A stretch of 64,000 nt of DNA from a bacterium. Lineage in GTDB: Bacteria > Hinthialibacterota > Hinthialibacteria > OLB16. Positions 36,496-45,845 of the stretch are shown in pieces (position 1 is the stretch's first letter; every line of letters starts with the position of its first letter). The DNA lies in assembly GCA_022072055.1 (NCBI GenBank), contig JAJVIK010000023.1, forward strand, positions 1 through 64,000, written 5' to 3'. The notes under the pieces are model-generated. The model was given only the letters and a program-made list of their open reading frames with translations. It did not search any database and was not told where the DNA came from. A program made the translations under genes and the position numbers.

Positions 36496-37383
36496 ATGAT
36501 TGGGACTAACTCCAAGCGAATCGATTTGGACACTCTACGGGCCGAGCTTCAAGGGATCGAGGCGGTCAAGTGTCCACCCAGCATCCTGCAGGAGATCCTT
36601 CTGGTGGTGGAAAACCCCCGCTCCGGCGCCAAGGAAGTGGAGAACATTGTCGAGCGGGATATGTCCTGCTCGCTCAAGTTGCTCAAGCTCGCGAACTCGG
36701 CTTATTACGGTTTCAGCCGCCAAGTGAAGACCATCCGCGAGGCCATCGTCATCATCGGCCTGGATGGCGTGAAGAACGTGGCCATGAGCCTGGCCGTGGC
36801 GGACGCCTTCAAGAAGGGGACACCGGCCGAACGCAAGTTCCTGGAGGACCTCTGGGTGCATTCGATGGCCACCGCGACCGCGGCGTCGATGTTGGCCAAG
36901 GAGGTCGCCAGCGAAATCTCCCCCTCTCTCGCGTACTGCTCTGGGCTGGTGCATGACATCGGCAAGGTCATCTTCAAGGAGCATTTCGGCGCGAACTACA
37001 TGGAGGTTTTCGGCAAGGCCCGCGAGGGGAAGCTTCCGATTTCGCTGGTCGAGGAGGAGGAACTGGGCGTGGATCACGCGCGCGTCGGGGGCTGGGTCGC
37101 GGACGCATGGGATTTGCCCGAGGTCATCACCTGGGTGCTCCGCGAGCACCACTCCAAAACCGGTCCCTGGGACCGCGCCGAGAAACCCATCGGCCTTCTC
37201 GCGCTTGCGGATGCCATCGCCTATGAATCCAAGGCGGGGCACGGCGGGAACTTCAAACCGCGACGGACCGATCACCCCACCTTTGCCTCGCTCGGCGTAG
37301 ACGACAAGACCATCAAAGCGGTCCAGGCGGAAATCATCAAGCGCGCCGGCCGATTCAGCGAGCTCCTGCGCCTGGCGGGGTGA
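36496..37383 (+). CDS. HDOD domain protein
   Basis: The 295-residue protein is almost entirely an HDOD domain, a non-catalytic HD-related signalling fold. Family motifs are CPPSILQEILLVVEN, ERDMSCSLKLLKLANSAYYG and the pseudo-HD segment GLVHDIGKVIF. HDOD proteins are found in motility and chemosensory regulation, which fits the che-rich surroundings. Its stop overlaps the start of the downstream phosphatase gene (GTGA), so they are probably co-translated. It has an unusually long, structured 5' leader. Confidence 0.9.
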   Translation: MIGTNSKRIDLDTLRAELQGIEAVKCPPSILQEILLVVENPRSGAKEVENIVERDMSCSLKLLKLANSAYYGFSRQVKTIREAIVIIGLDGVKNVAMSLAVADAFKKGTPAERKFLEDLWVHSMATATAASMLAKEVASEISPSLAYCSGLVHDIGKVIFKEHFGANYMEVFGKAREGKLPISLVEEEELGVDHARVGGWVADAWDLPEVITWVLREHHSKTGPWDRAEKPIGLLALADAIAYESKAGHGGNFKPRRTDHPTFASLGVDDKTIKAVQAEIIKRAGRFSELLRLAG

Positions 37384-38231
37384 GGACGCGAGTGAAATCT
37401 GTCCTGTCGGCCACGGTCTTTCTGGCGCTCGCGGTCGCGCCGGTGGACGCCGCCTCGGAATTCGCGGCCTTGACCTTCAACATCCGTTACGGAACCGCCA
37501 AGGACGAGGGGCACGAGTGGGAGAAGCGCAAGGAATCGGTCCTTGCGGTCATCCGGGACTCCTCGCCGGACGTGGTCGGGCTCCAGGAAGCGCTCGACTT
37601 TCAGAACCATTTCCTTCTCGATCAACTGGCCCCTCGGTATGCCTTCGTGGGCGAAGGGCGCGAGGGTGGAACGCGGGGCGAATACGCCTCGATCCTCTAT
37701 CGGGCGGACCGGTTCTTTCTTGCGCGCGCCGGTCGTTTCTGGCTTTCGGACACTCCCGACATCGCGGGGAGCATGACATGGGCGGACCTCCCGCGGATTG
37801 TGACCTGGGTCGATCTCATCCAGCGCGACGGAGCCCTGAGGATTCTGGTGCTGAACACTCATTTTGCGCACAACTCGGAGAATGCGCGGCTCCTCAGCGC
37901 GCGGCTGATTCGGGACCGACTCAAGGACCTTGCGCCCCCGGAAATCCCCGTGATGGTCATGGGGGATTTTAACTGCCGACCCGGTTCGCCGCCGCACACG
38001 GTCCTGCTCCAGGAAGCCGGTCTTGCTGACACCCAGGCGACCCTCTCGGTCCCGCCTCAAGGAACTTTTCATGGTTTCAGCGGCAAGGCGCGAGATGAAG
38101 CCCCGATTGACTGGATCCTGTTTCGAGGGCTGGCGCCGATTGGGTATAAGATCCTCACCGGGGAGTTCCTCGGGCAACTCCCTTCGGATCACTATCCGGT
38201 GTTCGCTCGTTTCGCGGCCGAGGGCAAGTAG
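37380..38231 (+). CDS. Exported endonuclease/exonuclease/phosphatase (EEP) family protein
   Basis: This 283-residue protein begins at a GTG overlapping the HDOD stop and has a Sec signal peptide (KSVLSATVFLALAVAPVDA). The EEP catalytic motifs are complete: LTFNIRYG, VVGLQEALDF, the Asn-containing NTHF region, GDFNCRPGS and the terminal SDHYPVFA. EEP enzymes hydrolyse phosphodiesters in nucleic acids, phosphoinositides or sphingomyelin. Export argues against a DNA-repair role. The 8-bp GC hairpin just after the stop has no T-run. Confidence 0.88.
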   Translation: MRTRVKSVLSATVFLALAVAPVDAASEFAALTFNIRYGTAKDEGHEWEKRKESVLAVIRDSSPDVVGLQEALDFQNHFLLDQLAPRYAFVGEGREGGTRGEYASILYRADRFFLARAGRFWLSDTPDIAGSMTWADLPRIVTWVDLIQRDGALRILVLNTHFAHNSENARLLSARLIRDRLKDLAPPEIPVMVMGDFNCRPGSPPHTVLLQEAGLADTQATLSVPPQGTFHGFSGKARDEAPIDWILFRGLAPIGYKILTGEFLGQLPSDHYPVFARFAAEGK

Positions 38232-38319
38232 GGGCGCGCGCATGTCCGCGCCCCCTCGCGTCTCCCCTGGAATCGAAGGAATGGCCGACTCTATACTCCT
38301 TCCGGGAAGGAGAATGTGA

Positions 38320-38523
38320 ATGACCTCGGAAAACGGGCAATCCGCAAATCTTGAAGATCCCCTTTACGACCCGGAAGTGGAGGAGTTTGGATGGTCTTTC
38401 CACAAATGGCCGCTCCTGATTTCCGTGGCCATCGTGGTGGTTCTGTATTTATTGATCTTTGTCTTCGTGGATGAGTTCCCACCTTATTTCGATCCCGCGA
38501 AGCTCCCGCCTCCCCCCAAGTGA
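38320..38523 (+). CDS. Small single-pass membrane protein
   Basis: The 67-residue ORF has an acidic N-terminus, one membrane helix (PLLISVAIVVVLYLLIFVFV) and a short proline-rich tail ending PPPPK. A GGAGAATG ribosome-binding site precedes the ATG. Its clear hydrophobic helix and placement 12 bp upstream of the next gene support it as real. No family was recognised. Confidence 0.65.
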   Translation: MTSENGQSANLEDPLYDPEVEEFGWSFHKWPLLISVAIVVVLYLLIFVFVDEFPPYFDPAKLPPPPK

Positions 38524-38535
38524 GGCGCCGCGCCG

Positions 38536-38985
38536 ATGATTGTCTCGGGCGGGCAGACCGGCGTGGACCGGGCCGCCCTGGATGTTGCGCTCGAACTCGG
38601 CATTTCCTGTGGCGGGTGGTGCCCGCTGGGGCGACTCGCCGAGGATGGGGTCCTGCCGGACCGCTATCCGCTGCGTGAGACTGAGTCCGCGGACTATTCC
38701 CAACGAACGGAGTGGAATGTGCGCGACAGCGATGGAACCCTGATCATCGCGCGCGGAACGCTCACGGGCGGAACCGCGCTCACAGAAAGCCTGGCCCGGC
38801 GCCTTGGAAAACCCTGCCTTGTGGCGGATCCCGACCTGGAACCGGATCTGACCTCCATCCGGGAATGGATTGAGGCGAAGGATATTCGAAAGCTGAATGT
38901 GGCCGGACCGCGCGAGTCCTCCCAGCCCGGAATCTATTCCCAGGCAGCGGGGATCCTGCGCGGGATTCTCGACCCCCCGGAATAA
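38536..38985 (+). CDS. Molybdenum-carrier-like (SLOG/YpsA-related) protein
   Basis: The 149-residue protein begins [17 protein letters not shown], the nucleotide-binding signature of the SLOG superfamily and molybdenum cofactor carrier-like proteins. It continues with the Rossmann-like segment [17 protein letters not shown]. Length matches the family. It may bind the cofactor or a nucleotide; no molybdenum genes are adjacent. It follows the small membrane protein gene by 12 bp and converges with the hydrolase gene. Confidence 0.82.
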   Translation: MIVSGGQTGVDRAALDVALELGISCGGWCPLGRLAEDGVLPDRYPLRETESADYSQRTEWNVRDSDGTLIIARGTLTGGTALTESLARRLGKPCLVADPDLEPDLTSIREWIEAKDIRKLNVAGPRESSQPGIYSQAAGILRGILDPPE

Positions 38986-38989
38986 GCCT

Positions 38990-40522
38990 TTACTGGATCC
39001 GTTTCCATTCCCCCGAGGAGTATTGGAAAGAACTTCCAGGCCCTCCGCGACGGAACCGAATCCAGGCGTCCGCCATCTCCACGAAAGGCAGGGAATGGTG
39101 GACCAGAAGCTGGTGACCGTTGGTGTTTTCGGGAGTGTGGAACTGCAGGTGCCAGAGAGATTCCCCGGACGGATCGCGGTGGAGGTCCTCGAAAAGGTCC
39201 GCCACCAGCGCCTTGGCTCGCTTGTCGTTGGAATAGAGCAGGTCGTTCCTGCCGATGGCGACCAGGATCGGGACTTTCATCTGTGGAAGGGTGTCCTGGT
39301 GATCTTGCCCGTAGCGCAGGAGGTCGCGGTAAGCCTCCATGTCATAGCGCCAACGAACCCATCGGTCGCAGGCGCGTAGAAAGAGCGCGACTCCATCGTA
39401 ATAGTTGCGCCAGTCGGTGTTTGCCCACAGGCTGTCGCGCCCCTCCATCCAGCCCGCGATCAGTCCTCCCGGAAAACCGGAGCGCAACCAGCGCATCTTC
39501 GATTGCGGCGCGGTCTCCGCGGTGTTGTAGATGTCATGGCAGATGACACTGTCGAAGGGGAGAAAAATGCCGAAAGCGGCTTGGCCCCCCTGTCCGGTCC
39601 CACGCGGGTCCGCGGCCCAGAAGGCGGTTTCTCCCCCCTGGCTTGTGCCGATCAGGGTGACATGGGTGAGCGCGTTGGCCGGCTTCCCGTACCAGACCTC
39701 ATCGCGCTGCTCCGTGGGCTTGGTGAGGATTTCGGAGTCCAGGTGTTTCAGATTCTCACGCTCGAACTGGGCGATGCGCCTGCCGATGGACTGGATGACC
39801 GTAACATTGTATCCCATCTTGAGCGGGCAAGGTTCACGCTCCTCCCATCCGTCCTCCAAGGCGTTCTCGAATCTCCACTGCCCGTCTCCCGAAATCGCCT
39901 TCTTCAGAAACACCCCCGTGCCCTTGCCCTCCAAATTGCGGGCAATCACCTTATGACCGTGACTTCGACCGTGGTACATCAAGTCCGGAACATAAACGAT
40001 GTAGCCCTTAAGACAGGCCATGGCCAAGGCGAACTTGATGTAGTTCCCGCCATAGGATCCCGTTCCCGGCACCAGTAGAATCGCTCCGGAGTATTTCCCC
40101 TCATAGCGCGGATCGGCGTAGCGGTCGATGTGAATCGAGTATGTCCGGGCCGCCCCTTTCGGTTCAAGGCCCTCTAGGGGATGCGGCTCGAAATTCCTGT
40201 TGAACACAAACACTTGGCGCTCCTCGAAGGAGTGCGGATCGAATTTCAGCTGGAGGGACTGGTAGACATGCGGGAAGAGGTCCACGAATAGGGCGGGATC
40301 ATTTCCCCACTCCGGAAAATCCTTGGCCAGCGATTCGAGATCCAACGAGGTCAGACGCAGGGACTGCATTCGGTGAAGCTCATGGATGAAGGGGTCGGTC
40401 TGCCCGACCGGATACCCTTCGATCATATCCACCCACGCGTTGGCGGGATCGGAATCTCCCTCGGCGAGAACCGGGCACGCAAATGCCAGAAACAGCGGGA
40501 TGAACAAACGGGCAATGGACAT
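38990..40522 (-). CDS. Exported alpha/beta-hydrolase-like protein
   Basis: The product (510 aa) starts at an ATG (40522) followed by a Sec signal peptide (ARLFIPLFLAFACPVLA); a GTG 33 bp upstream is an alternative. The fold is alpha/beta hydrolase: a nucleophile elbow VTLIGTSQGGETAFW, an acid region PILVAIGRNDLL and a His in NTNGHQLLVHH. Large insertions surround the core. Its family is not recognised and the substrate is unknown. Confidence 0.72.
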   Translation of the reverse strand: MSIARLFIPLFLAFACPVLAEGDSDPANAWVDMIEGYPVGQTDPFIHELHRMQSLRLTSLDLESLAKDFPEWGNDPALFVDLFPHVYQSLQLKFDPHSFEERQVFVFNRNFEPHPLEGLEPKGAARTYSIHIDRYADPRYEGKYSGAILLVPGTGSYGGNYIKFALAMACLKGYIVYVPDLMYHGRSHGHKVIARNLEGKGTGVFLKKAISGDGQWRFENALEDGWEEREPCPLKMGYNVTVIQSIGRRIAQFERENLKHLDSEILTKPTEQRDEVWYGKPANALTHVTLIGTSQGGETAFWAADPRGTGQGGQAAFGIFLPFDSVICHDIYNTAETAPQSKMRWLRSGFPGGLIAGWMEGRDSLWANTDWRNYYDGVALFLRACDRWVRWRYDMEAYRDLLRYGQDHQDTLPQMKVPILVAIGRNDLLYSNDKRAKALVADLFEDLHRDPSGESLWHLQFHTPENTNGHQLLVHHSLPFVEMADAWIRFRRGGPGSSFQYSSGEWKRIQ

Positions 40523-40736
40523 ATTCTTGGAGATTATCCGCGCAAAGACATTCACGTTCGCAACGCGCCGGTGTCACGCAAGCGTCAAGACCTGGGATCA
40601 GCCGGATTTCCCCGAGATGGGTTCCCCCCCGTGGGGAATCGCGTGTATAACACGATTTCTCTAAGCATACCGAGAAACTCCCCATTTCCAAGGGGTGGGA
40701 AGCCAGGGAAGGGGATCGGAACTCAGGAGGGGTGAA

Positions 40737-41489
40737 ATGATCCAAGTGATCGTGAATGGCGCCAAGGGACGGATGGGACAGGAGACCGTGAAGGCGGTCC
40801 GGGCGGCCGAGGGGCTGGAACTCGTGGGAGCTCTGGACCTGGGGGACGACCTGGCGAGAGAACTTGCCGGGAGGCGTGGGACCGTGGTCGTGGATTTCAC
40901 CCATCCTTCCTCCGTGTATCCCAACGCGATGACCATTCTGGAGGCGGGGTGTCATGGAGTGATCGGAACCACGGGGTTCACCGAGGAGCAGATCGACAAC
41001 CTCCGGGAGCGTTGCGCGGATTCCCGGCAGGGGTTTTTCGTCGCGCCCAACTTCGCGATTGGGGCCGTGCTGATGATGCGTTTCGCAGCCGAGGCCGCGA
41101 AACACATGGAGCGCGCGGAGATCATCGAGCTCCACCATCCGGGGAAGGCGGATGCGCCCTCCGGGACCGCGCACAAGACCGCCCAGATGATGGCTGAGGC
41201 GCGCGTCGACGCGGGGCTGCCCGAGTTCGAGGGCCCGGAAGCCGCGACCAATCTGATTCCCGGAACGCGAGGAGGGAGCCTCCGCGGCATTCGCCTTCAC
41301 GCGGTCCGAATGCCGGGAATGTTGGCCAACCAGGAGGTGATCCTGGGCGCGGCGGGGCAAACCCTCACCATTCGGCATGATTCCATTGATCGCTCCTGCT
41401 TCATGCCGGGCGTGATCCTCGCGTGCAAGAAGGTGAAGGACCTCAAGGGCCTTGTCGTGGGGCTGGATCGGTTGATTTGGGGAGATTGA
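40737..41489 (+). CDS. dapB: 4-hydroxy-tetrahydrodipicolinate reductase DapB
   Basis: DapB reduces the product of DapA with NAD(P)H in lysine and diaminopimelate biosynthesis. The 250-residue product has the nucleotide-binding start IQVIVNGAKGRMG and the conserved VIGTTGF and APNFAIG. The catalytic/substrate motif is ELHHPGKADAPSGTA. The ATG at 40737 follows a GGAGGGG ribosome-binding site; the ORF-track extension from 40695 is rejected. No other dap gene is in the window. Confidence 0.95.
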   Translation: MIQVIVNGAKGRMGQETVKAVRAAEGLELVGALDLGDDLARELAGRRGTVVVDFTHPSSVYPNAMTILEAGCHGVIGTTGFTEEQIDNLRERCADSRQGFFVAPNFAIGAVLMMRFAAEAAKHMERAEIIELHHPGKADAPSGTAHKTAQMMAEARVDAGLPEFEGPEAATNLIPGTRGGSLRGIRLHAVRMPGMLANQEVILGAAGQTLTIRHDSIDRSCFMPGVILACKKVKDLKGLVVGLDRLIWGD

Positions 41490-41498
41490 GACTCCCTG

Positions 41499-41804
41499 AT
41501 GTCTGCCGGCGCCTTGAGGAGAATGCCGGACCCGATCCGGGCGGGTGAGTATGTCGTTACCCTTCACGCCGAAGAGGTAATGGCGGATGAGGAGATTAGG
41601 CTTTCCGAATTCGAGCGCTGTTTCCTGACAGGTGAAGTCCTGGAGCGTCAGAGGGACCGAAAGTCCACCGAGTGGCAATACAGGATTCGCGACTCCACGG
41701 CTGAAGGTGGAGTTGCCGAGGTATTGGCCAAGATCGGTGTGACCGGAAAGGTCGTCGTGACTACCGTCTATCGAGTAGACCGAGACCGATGGATCAGAAA
41801 TTGA
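41499..41804 (+). CDS. DUF4258 family protein (toxin-like)
   Basis: The 101-residue protein carries the DUF4258 pattern: a His-containing start (TLHAEEVMADEEI), acidic helix (LSEFERCFLTGEVLE) and C-terminal strands (KVVVTTVYRVDRDRW). DUF4258 proteins are often paired with YgiT-type zinc-finger genes in MqsRA-like toxin-antitoxin arrangements, as here. It overlaps the next gene by 16 bp. Toxicity itself is not shown by the sequence. A second start at MPDPIRAGEY is possible. Confidence 0.75.
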   Translation: MSAGALRRMPDPIRAGEYVVTLHAEEVMADEEIRLSEFERCFLTGEVLERQRDRKSTEWQYRIRDSTAEGGVAEVLAKIGVTGKVVVTTVYRVDRDRWIRN

Positions 41805-42028
41805 TTTGTGACAATTGCGGGAGGGGCGCGGCCACGGTCAAACGGGTGACCCGGACATATGGTTGCGGCGAGGACTTAACTGTCATCGAAAACATCCCGA
41901 TTGTCCTTTGTCGCCATGGCGGGGAGAGCTGTTTTACAGCCGAGACCATGCGTGAGCTTGACCGTCTGAAGGGCTGCGGAAACTCTCCTAGCAAGAGGCG
42001 TTCAGTGGCGGTCATCGGATTTTCCTGA
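41789..42028 (+). CDS. YgiT-type zinc-finger protein (MqsA N-domain-like)
   Basis: This 79-residue protein has Cys pairs in ICDNCGRG and LCRHGGESCF. They are separated by a strand-rich segment (VIENIPIVLC) as in YgiT/MqsA zinc domains. The second pair is C-x6-C rather than C-x2-C, so metal binding may be altered. It lacks the DNA-binding helix-turn-helix of full MqsA. It overlaps the DUF4258 gene and probably acts as its partner. Confidence 0.72.
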   Translation: MDQKLICDNCGRGAATVKRVTRTYGCGEDLTVIENIPIVLCRHGGESCFTAETMRELDRLKGCGNSPSKRRSVAVIGFS

Positions 42029-42059
42029 TTCGTGGGAAGGTGGAGTCAGATGCCCCCCC

Positions 42060-43577
42060 TCACTCCCCGCTCGCCCACGTGAGGGCGCAGCCGACCGCCC
42101 GCTTCCACTGCGAGTAGGCGGCCTGGCGGCGCTGCTCATCCCATCTCGGCTCGAAGACTCGATCCACCTTCCACATCCGCCGCAGCCCCTCCAAGTCCGC
42201 CCAACACCCCGCTGAAAGCCCGGCCGCGTAAGCGGCCCCCAAGGCCGTGGTCTCGTTGACCCTTGGGCGAACAACCGGGATTCCCAAGATATCGCTTTGG
42301 ATTTGGCACAAGAGGTTGTTCCTCACCGCTCCGCCATCGACCTTAAGGGCCGGGAAGCGGGATTGGAGTGTGCCGCCCCCGAGATCGGCCGCCGCCGCCT
42401 CCAGGACATCGCGAGTTTGAAGGGCAATGGACTCCAGCGCGGCCCGCGCCAGATGCGCCGAAGTGGTTCCGCGCGTGACCCCCACCAAGGTTCCCCGCGC
42501 GCGCGAGTTCCAATGCGGCGTCCCCAGTCCGGCGAAGGCGGGTACGAGCGCGAGGCCACCGGTATCGGAGACCGATCCGGCGAGCGCTTCGATCTCTTCC
42601 GCCGAGCGTATGATCCCCAGCCCATCTCGGAGCCACTGAACCGCCGCGCCCGTGACAAACACCGACCCTTCCAGCGCATAGGCCACTCGGTCCCGCCCGA
42701 GATCATGGGCGATTGTGGAAAGGAGACCCATCCCGCTCCAGACCGGGTCCGAGCCGACATGCGACAGCAGGAAAGAGCCGGTGCCGTGCGTGCACTTCAT
42801 CTCCCCGGCCGAAAATCCCGCCTGCCCAAAGAGCGCGGCCTGCTGGTCCCCCAAGTTCCCCAAAATCGGAGGGCTCCCGGTCAAGCGTGGATCCGAAACG
42901 GAAATCTCGCCGAATCTCCCCACGCTTGGCAGGACTTTCGGGAGCATGGCCCTTGGTATTCGGAAGAGAGTCAGGAGCTCCTCGTCCCACTCGCGGCTCT
43001 TCAAGTTGAACAGCAGCGTTCGCGACGCGTTGGTCGGGTCCGTTGCATGGACTCCGGTGAGATTCCAGATCAGCCAACAATCAATCGTTCCAAACAGGAC
43101 TTCGCCGCGCTCGCCGCGTTCGCGAAGCCCCTCCACATGGTCCAGCAACCACTCCAGCTTGGTCGCCGAGAAATAAGGATCCGGAGGCAGTCCGGTCCGC
43201 TCGTGGAGGAAGGGTTTCAGGCCCTCCTCCACAAGGTTGGAGCACCGGGTGGAAGTCCGACGGTCCTGCCAGACAATCGCGTTGCGCACCGGGAGGCCGC
43301 TTGCCGCCTCCCAGACCACGGTGGTCTCGCGTTGGTTTGTAACCCCAACCGCCGCAAGGTCCTCCAGGGACAGGCGGGCTGTCTCCAGCGCCTCGGCCAT
43401 GGCGTCCAGGGTGTTCCGCCAAATCTCCAGCGGATCATGCTCGACCCAGCCAGGTTCGGGAAAGACCTGACGGTGCTCACGGTAGGCGGAGGAGACCGGG
43501 AGACCCGCTTGGTCAAAGACCATGAAGCGGGTCCCGGTGGTCCCTTGGTCAATCGAACCGACAAAACGGGCGGGCAT
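42060..43577 (-). CDS. glpK: Glycerol kinase GlpK
   Basis: Glycerol kinase makes glycerol-3-phosphate from glycerol and ATP. The 505-residue product has the FGGY-fold phosphate motif GSIDQGTTGTRF. The glycerol-binding YREHRQVFPEPGWVEHDP, TNQRETTVVW and the ATP-site GTGSFLL are also present. Length and motif order are standard. No glycerol facilitator or glycerol-3-phosphate dehydrogenase is adjacent. It follows the propeller gene by 20 bp on the opposite side of the same strand, but shared transcription is uncertain. Confidence 0.94.
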   Translation of the reverse strand: MPARFVGSIDQGTTGTRFMVFDQAGLPVSSAYREHRQVFPEPGWVEHDPLEIWRNTLDAMAEALETARLSLEDLAAVGVTNQRETTVVWEAASGLPVRNAIVWQDRRTSTRCSNLVEEGLKPFLHERTGLPPDPYFSATKLEWLLDHVEGLRERGERGEVLFGTIDCWLIWNLTGVHATDPTNASRTLLFNLKSREWDEELLTLFRIPRAMLPKVLPSVGRFGEISVSDPRLTGSPPILGNLGDQQAALFGQAGFSAGEMKCTHGTGSFLLSHVGSDPVWSGMGLLSTIAHDLGRDRVAYALEGSVFVTGAAVQWLRDGLGIIRSAEEIEALAGSVSDTGGLALVPAFAGLGTPHWNSRARGTLVGVTRGTTSAHLARAALESIALQTRDVLEAAAADLGGGTLQSRFPALKVDGGAVRNNLLCQIQSDILGIPVVRPRVNETTALGAAYAAGLSAGCWADLEGLRRMWKVDRVFEPRWDEQRRQAAYSQWKRAVGCALTWASGE

Positions 43578-43597
43578 GCGAGGAGTGATCGACCGGA

Positions 43598-45757
43598 TTA
43601 CTCTTCAGCCACATACCCGTAATACAAGCCCATGTAGTATGGCAAAAGGTAAACCGCGCCATCGGCGAGCTCCATGCCGTTCCCGCCGTAATCCAAGGTG
43701 TATGGGTTGTGATTCCAGTGCCCCACGAAGCGCTCGTCGATGGGGAGAACTTGCCCGCTGACCTTTCGACAGCCGCTTCGTCCACGCCCGCGGATGCCCC
43801 TCGTGATCGGTTTGATGTCCAGACGGTGGCTGTTGCGAAGCTCCCAATGGAAGCGATCCGCGGGGAATCGGACGAGCGAGTCGGCGGCCTCCTCGAAGGC
43901 CGCTTGCGGCGGGGAGACATCGCTTGGACCATCAAAGGCCGGCGAGGCGGTCCCGCCGTCGGCCACAGCGGCGTACATGTAGTTGAAAAGCGGGTTGAGC
44001 TCCGGGCGCTCCAACATCCAGTAGCGCTGGAACGATCCGAGCGCGAGCGCTTTCACCTCCGGGTCCTTCTCATACTTGATCAGATTGTAGAACCCCATGA
44101 AGGCCATCTCATCATCCGAGTGGTTCCCCGTGCCGGGACCGGCGTGAATCTTGGGCACCATCAGATTGATCGCGTAGCTGTGCTTCTCGACAAGCTCCTT
44201 GGCCGCGGCGGCGTACTTGCCGGCGCCGCTCATGTGTTCGGCGACCGCGAGGTAAGCCAGCATGCTGAGGGAATTGAGACCCCGCTCCTCCCACCACATG
44301 GGGTCGTGATTGAGCTGCTTGGGCCCGAACTGGGCCCAGCGAGTGGGCTTCCCGTCCCAATCCACCAGCGTGAAATCGTGCTCGATGAGGTGGTCGGTCG
44401 TGTTGAGGACCACCTCGCGGACTCGGGCCTTCTCCTCCTCGGTGTCCGCCGCCAGGTCGTAATAGATCGCGTTGAAGAAATAATGCCCATCGAGTTCATC
44501 CGAGCTGGTGTCGCACTTCCAATACCATTCCCCATCCGCGCTCTTGGGCCAGCGCGGGTGCATGACCTTCCAGAGAGAGTCTCCCTGCTCCTTTTCTCTC
44601 TGGTCCTTCTCCAAGGTGTAATGTTCGGCGTTCGGATTCCAGCCGGATGTGGGGAGGATCGAGCGCGCGGGGAAGCCTTTCGGGGCCGGTTTCTCTCCGC
44701 CCTGGGTCACCACGCTCAGAAACCGCAAGGCCTCGAAGGCCTTCTTGGCGCGCTCCTTGTGGAAGGAGTCCCCGGTGGCCGCATAGGCGTAGCACTCGCC
44801 CGCCCCATACATCGAGGTCCAGAGCCCATCGTTGTCGCTGTCGCTGTTGTGCCACTTCGATTTATCACCCGGCTTTTCGAGGCGGACCCCGAGGACATAC
44901 CCGAAGGGAGTGCGGCGGTGATACTTGTCGATTTCATCCTCCAAGAATCGAGCCTTTTCATACAGGCTCATGGGCTTCTTTTCGATCTTTCCCACGCCTC
45001 CGTCGGTGGCGAACCAAGCGGTTCCATCCTCCGCGATGGCGATCTGGCGAATTTCGTCGCCGGGAAGCCAGCGTTTGCCCTGACGGTACTCCCAGACCTC
45101 GCCATCAAAACGGATCGCCCCGATCCTTGTTCCCAGCCACAGCGAGCCATCCTGAGAAACCGCCATGCAGGTGAAATCCGCATAGGGCAGGCCATCGTCG
45201 CCGGTGTAGAGCGTCCATTTCCCGGCCTCCAGCTTCCCGAGTCCTTGCGGGCAACCGACCCATAGCGCGCCCTTGGAGTCAAAGGCCGCGCAGCGACAGT
45301 CGGCGGCGCTCCAGCTCCGCGCTCCCTCACCGGGGTAGACTTTGCTCCATTCTCCATTGGACTTCAGAAAAAGCCCGCTTTCGGAGGCCACCGCCAGGGC
45401 GCCATCCTTGCCGGACGCGACTTGGCGGACAGCCCCCTTCCCGCCGACCAGCTCAAGCGCCGTTTCATCCAGCAGTCCAAGATTTGGAGCCGACTCGGGG
45501 GGTATGGCTTCTGATGGAGTCCATCTGGAACCATCCCAGCGAACACTTCCCATCATGGTGTGGGCCACGACCCCTTCGGAGATCTCGATCCAGCGGACAT
45601 CCGCGGAGGGAAGCCCCTCCGCCTCGGTGAATTTCGTGGCGACTTCCGCGCGGACCTGGTTGAGCCGGACCGTGCGCTCCGATTTGAGCGGCGCGGCCGA
45701 GCTGTGATGGATGAAGACAGCAAGAGCTGCAAGGAGGAATGAAGACAAACGGTTCAT
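43598..45757 (-). CDS. Exported two-domain protein: propeller repeats plus alpha/alpha-toroid-like domain
   Basis: The 719-residue product starts at MNRLSSFLLAALAVFIHH, a Sec signal. Residues about 60-260 hold propeller-type repeats (DGSLWLGTRIGAIRFDGE, DGTAWFATDGGVGKIE) like those in two-component regulator propeller domains. The rest is helical and aromatic-rich (WNPNAEHYTLEKDQ, NHSDDEMAFMGFYNLI), resembling (alpha/alpha)n toroid glycosidase or epimerase folds. No catalytic residues can be assigned. A carbohydrate role is an inference from the fold and the neighbouring glpK and oxidoreductase genes. Confidence 0.7.
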   Translation of the reverse strand: MNRLSSFLLAALAVFIHHSSAAPLKSERTVRLNQVRAEVATKFTEAEGLPSADVRWIEISEGVVAHTMMGSVRWDGSRWTPSEAIPPESAPNLGLLDETALELVGGKGAVRQVASGKDGALAVASESGLFLKSNGEWSKVYPGEGARSWSAADCRCAAFDSKGALWVGCPQGLGKLEAGKWTLYTGDDGLPYADFTCMAVSQDGSLWLGTRIGAIRFDGEVWEYRQGKRWLPGDEIRQIAIAEDGTAWFATDGGVGKIEKKPMSLYEKARFLEDEIDKYHRRTPFGYVLGVRLEKPGDKSKWHNSDSDNDGLWTSMYGAGECYAYAATGDSFHKERAKKAFEALRFLSVVTQGGEKPAPKGFPARSILPTSGWNPNAEHYTLEKDQREKEQGDSLWKVMHPRWPKSADGEWYWKCDTSSDELDGHYFFNAIYYDLAADTEEEKARVREVVLNTTDHLIEHDFTLVDWDGKPTRWAQFGPKQLNHDPMWWEERGLNSLSMLAYLAVAEHMSGAGKYAAAAKELVEKHSYAINLMVPKIHAGPGTGNHSDDEMAFMGFYNLIKYEKDPEVKALALGSFQRYWMLERPELNPLFNYMYAAVADGGTASPAFDGPSDVSPPQAAFEEAADSLVRFPADRFHWELRNSHRLDIKPITRGIRGRGRSGCRKVSGQVLPIDERFVGHWNHNPYTLDYGGNGMELADGAVYLLPYYMGLYYGYVAEE

Positions 45758-45845
45758 GGGGAATCCTTTCTTAGTGAAGTTTGGATGGCGCGACGGTTGA
45801 GGCCCTTCCCTCACTGGCTCTCATCCTTCTTGCCGGGTTCATCTC

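Noticed and set aside
43709-45265. 518-aa plus-strand ORF opposite the propeller gene
   Set aside because: The minus-strand frame has a signal peptide and repeated propeller motifs; this one has neither.
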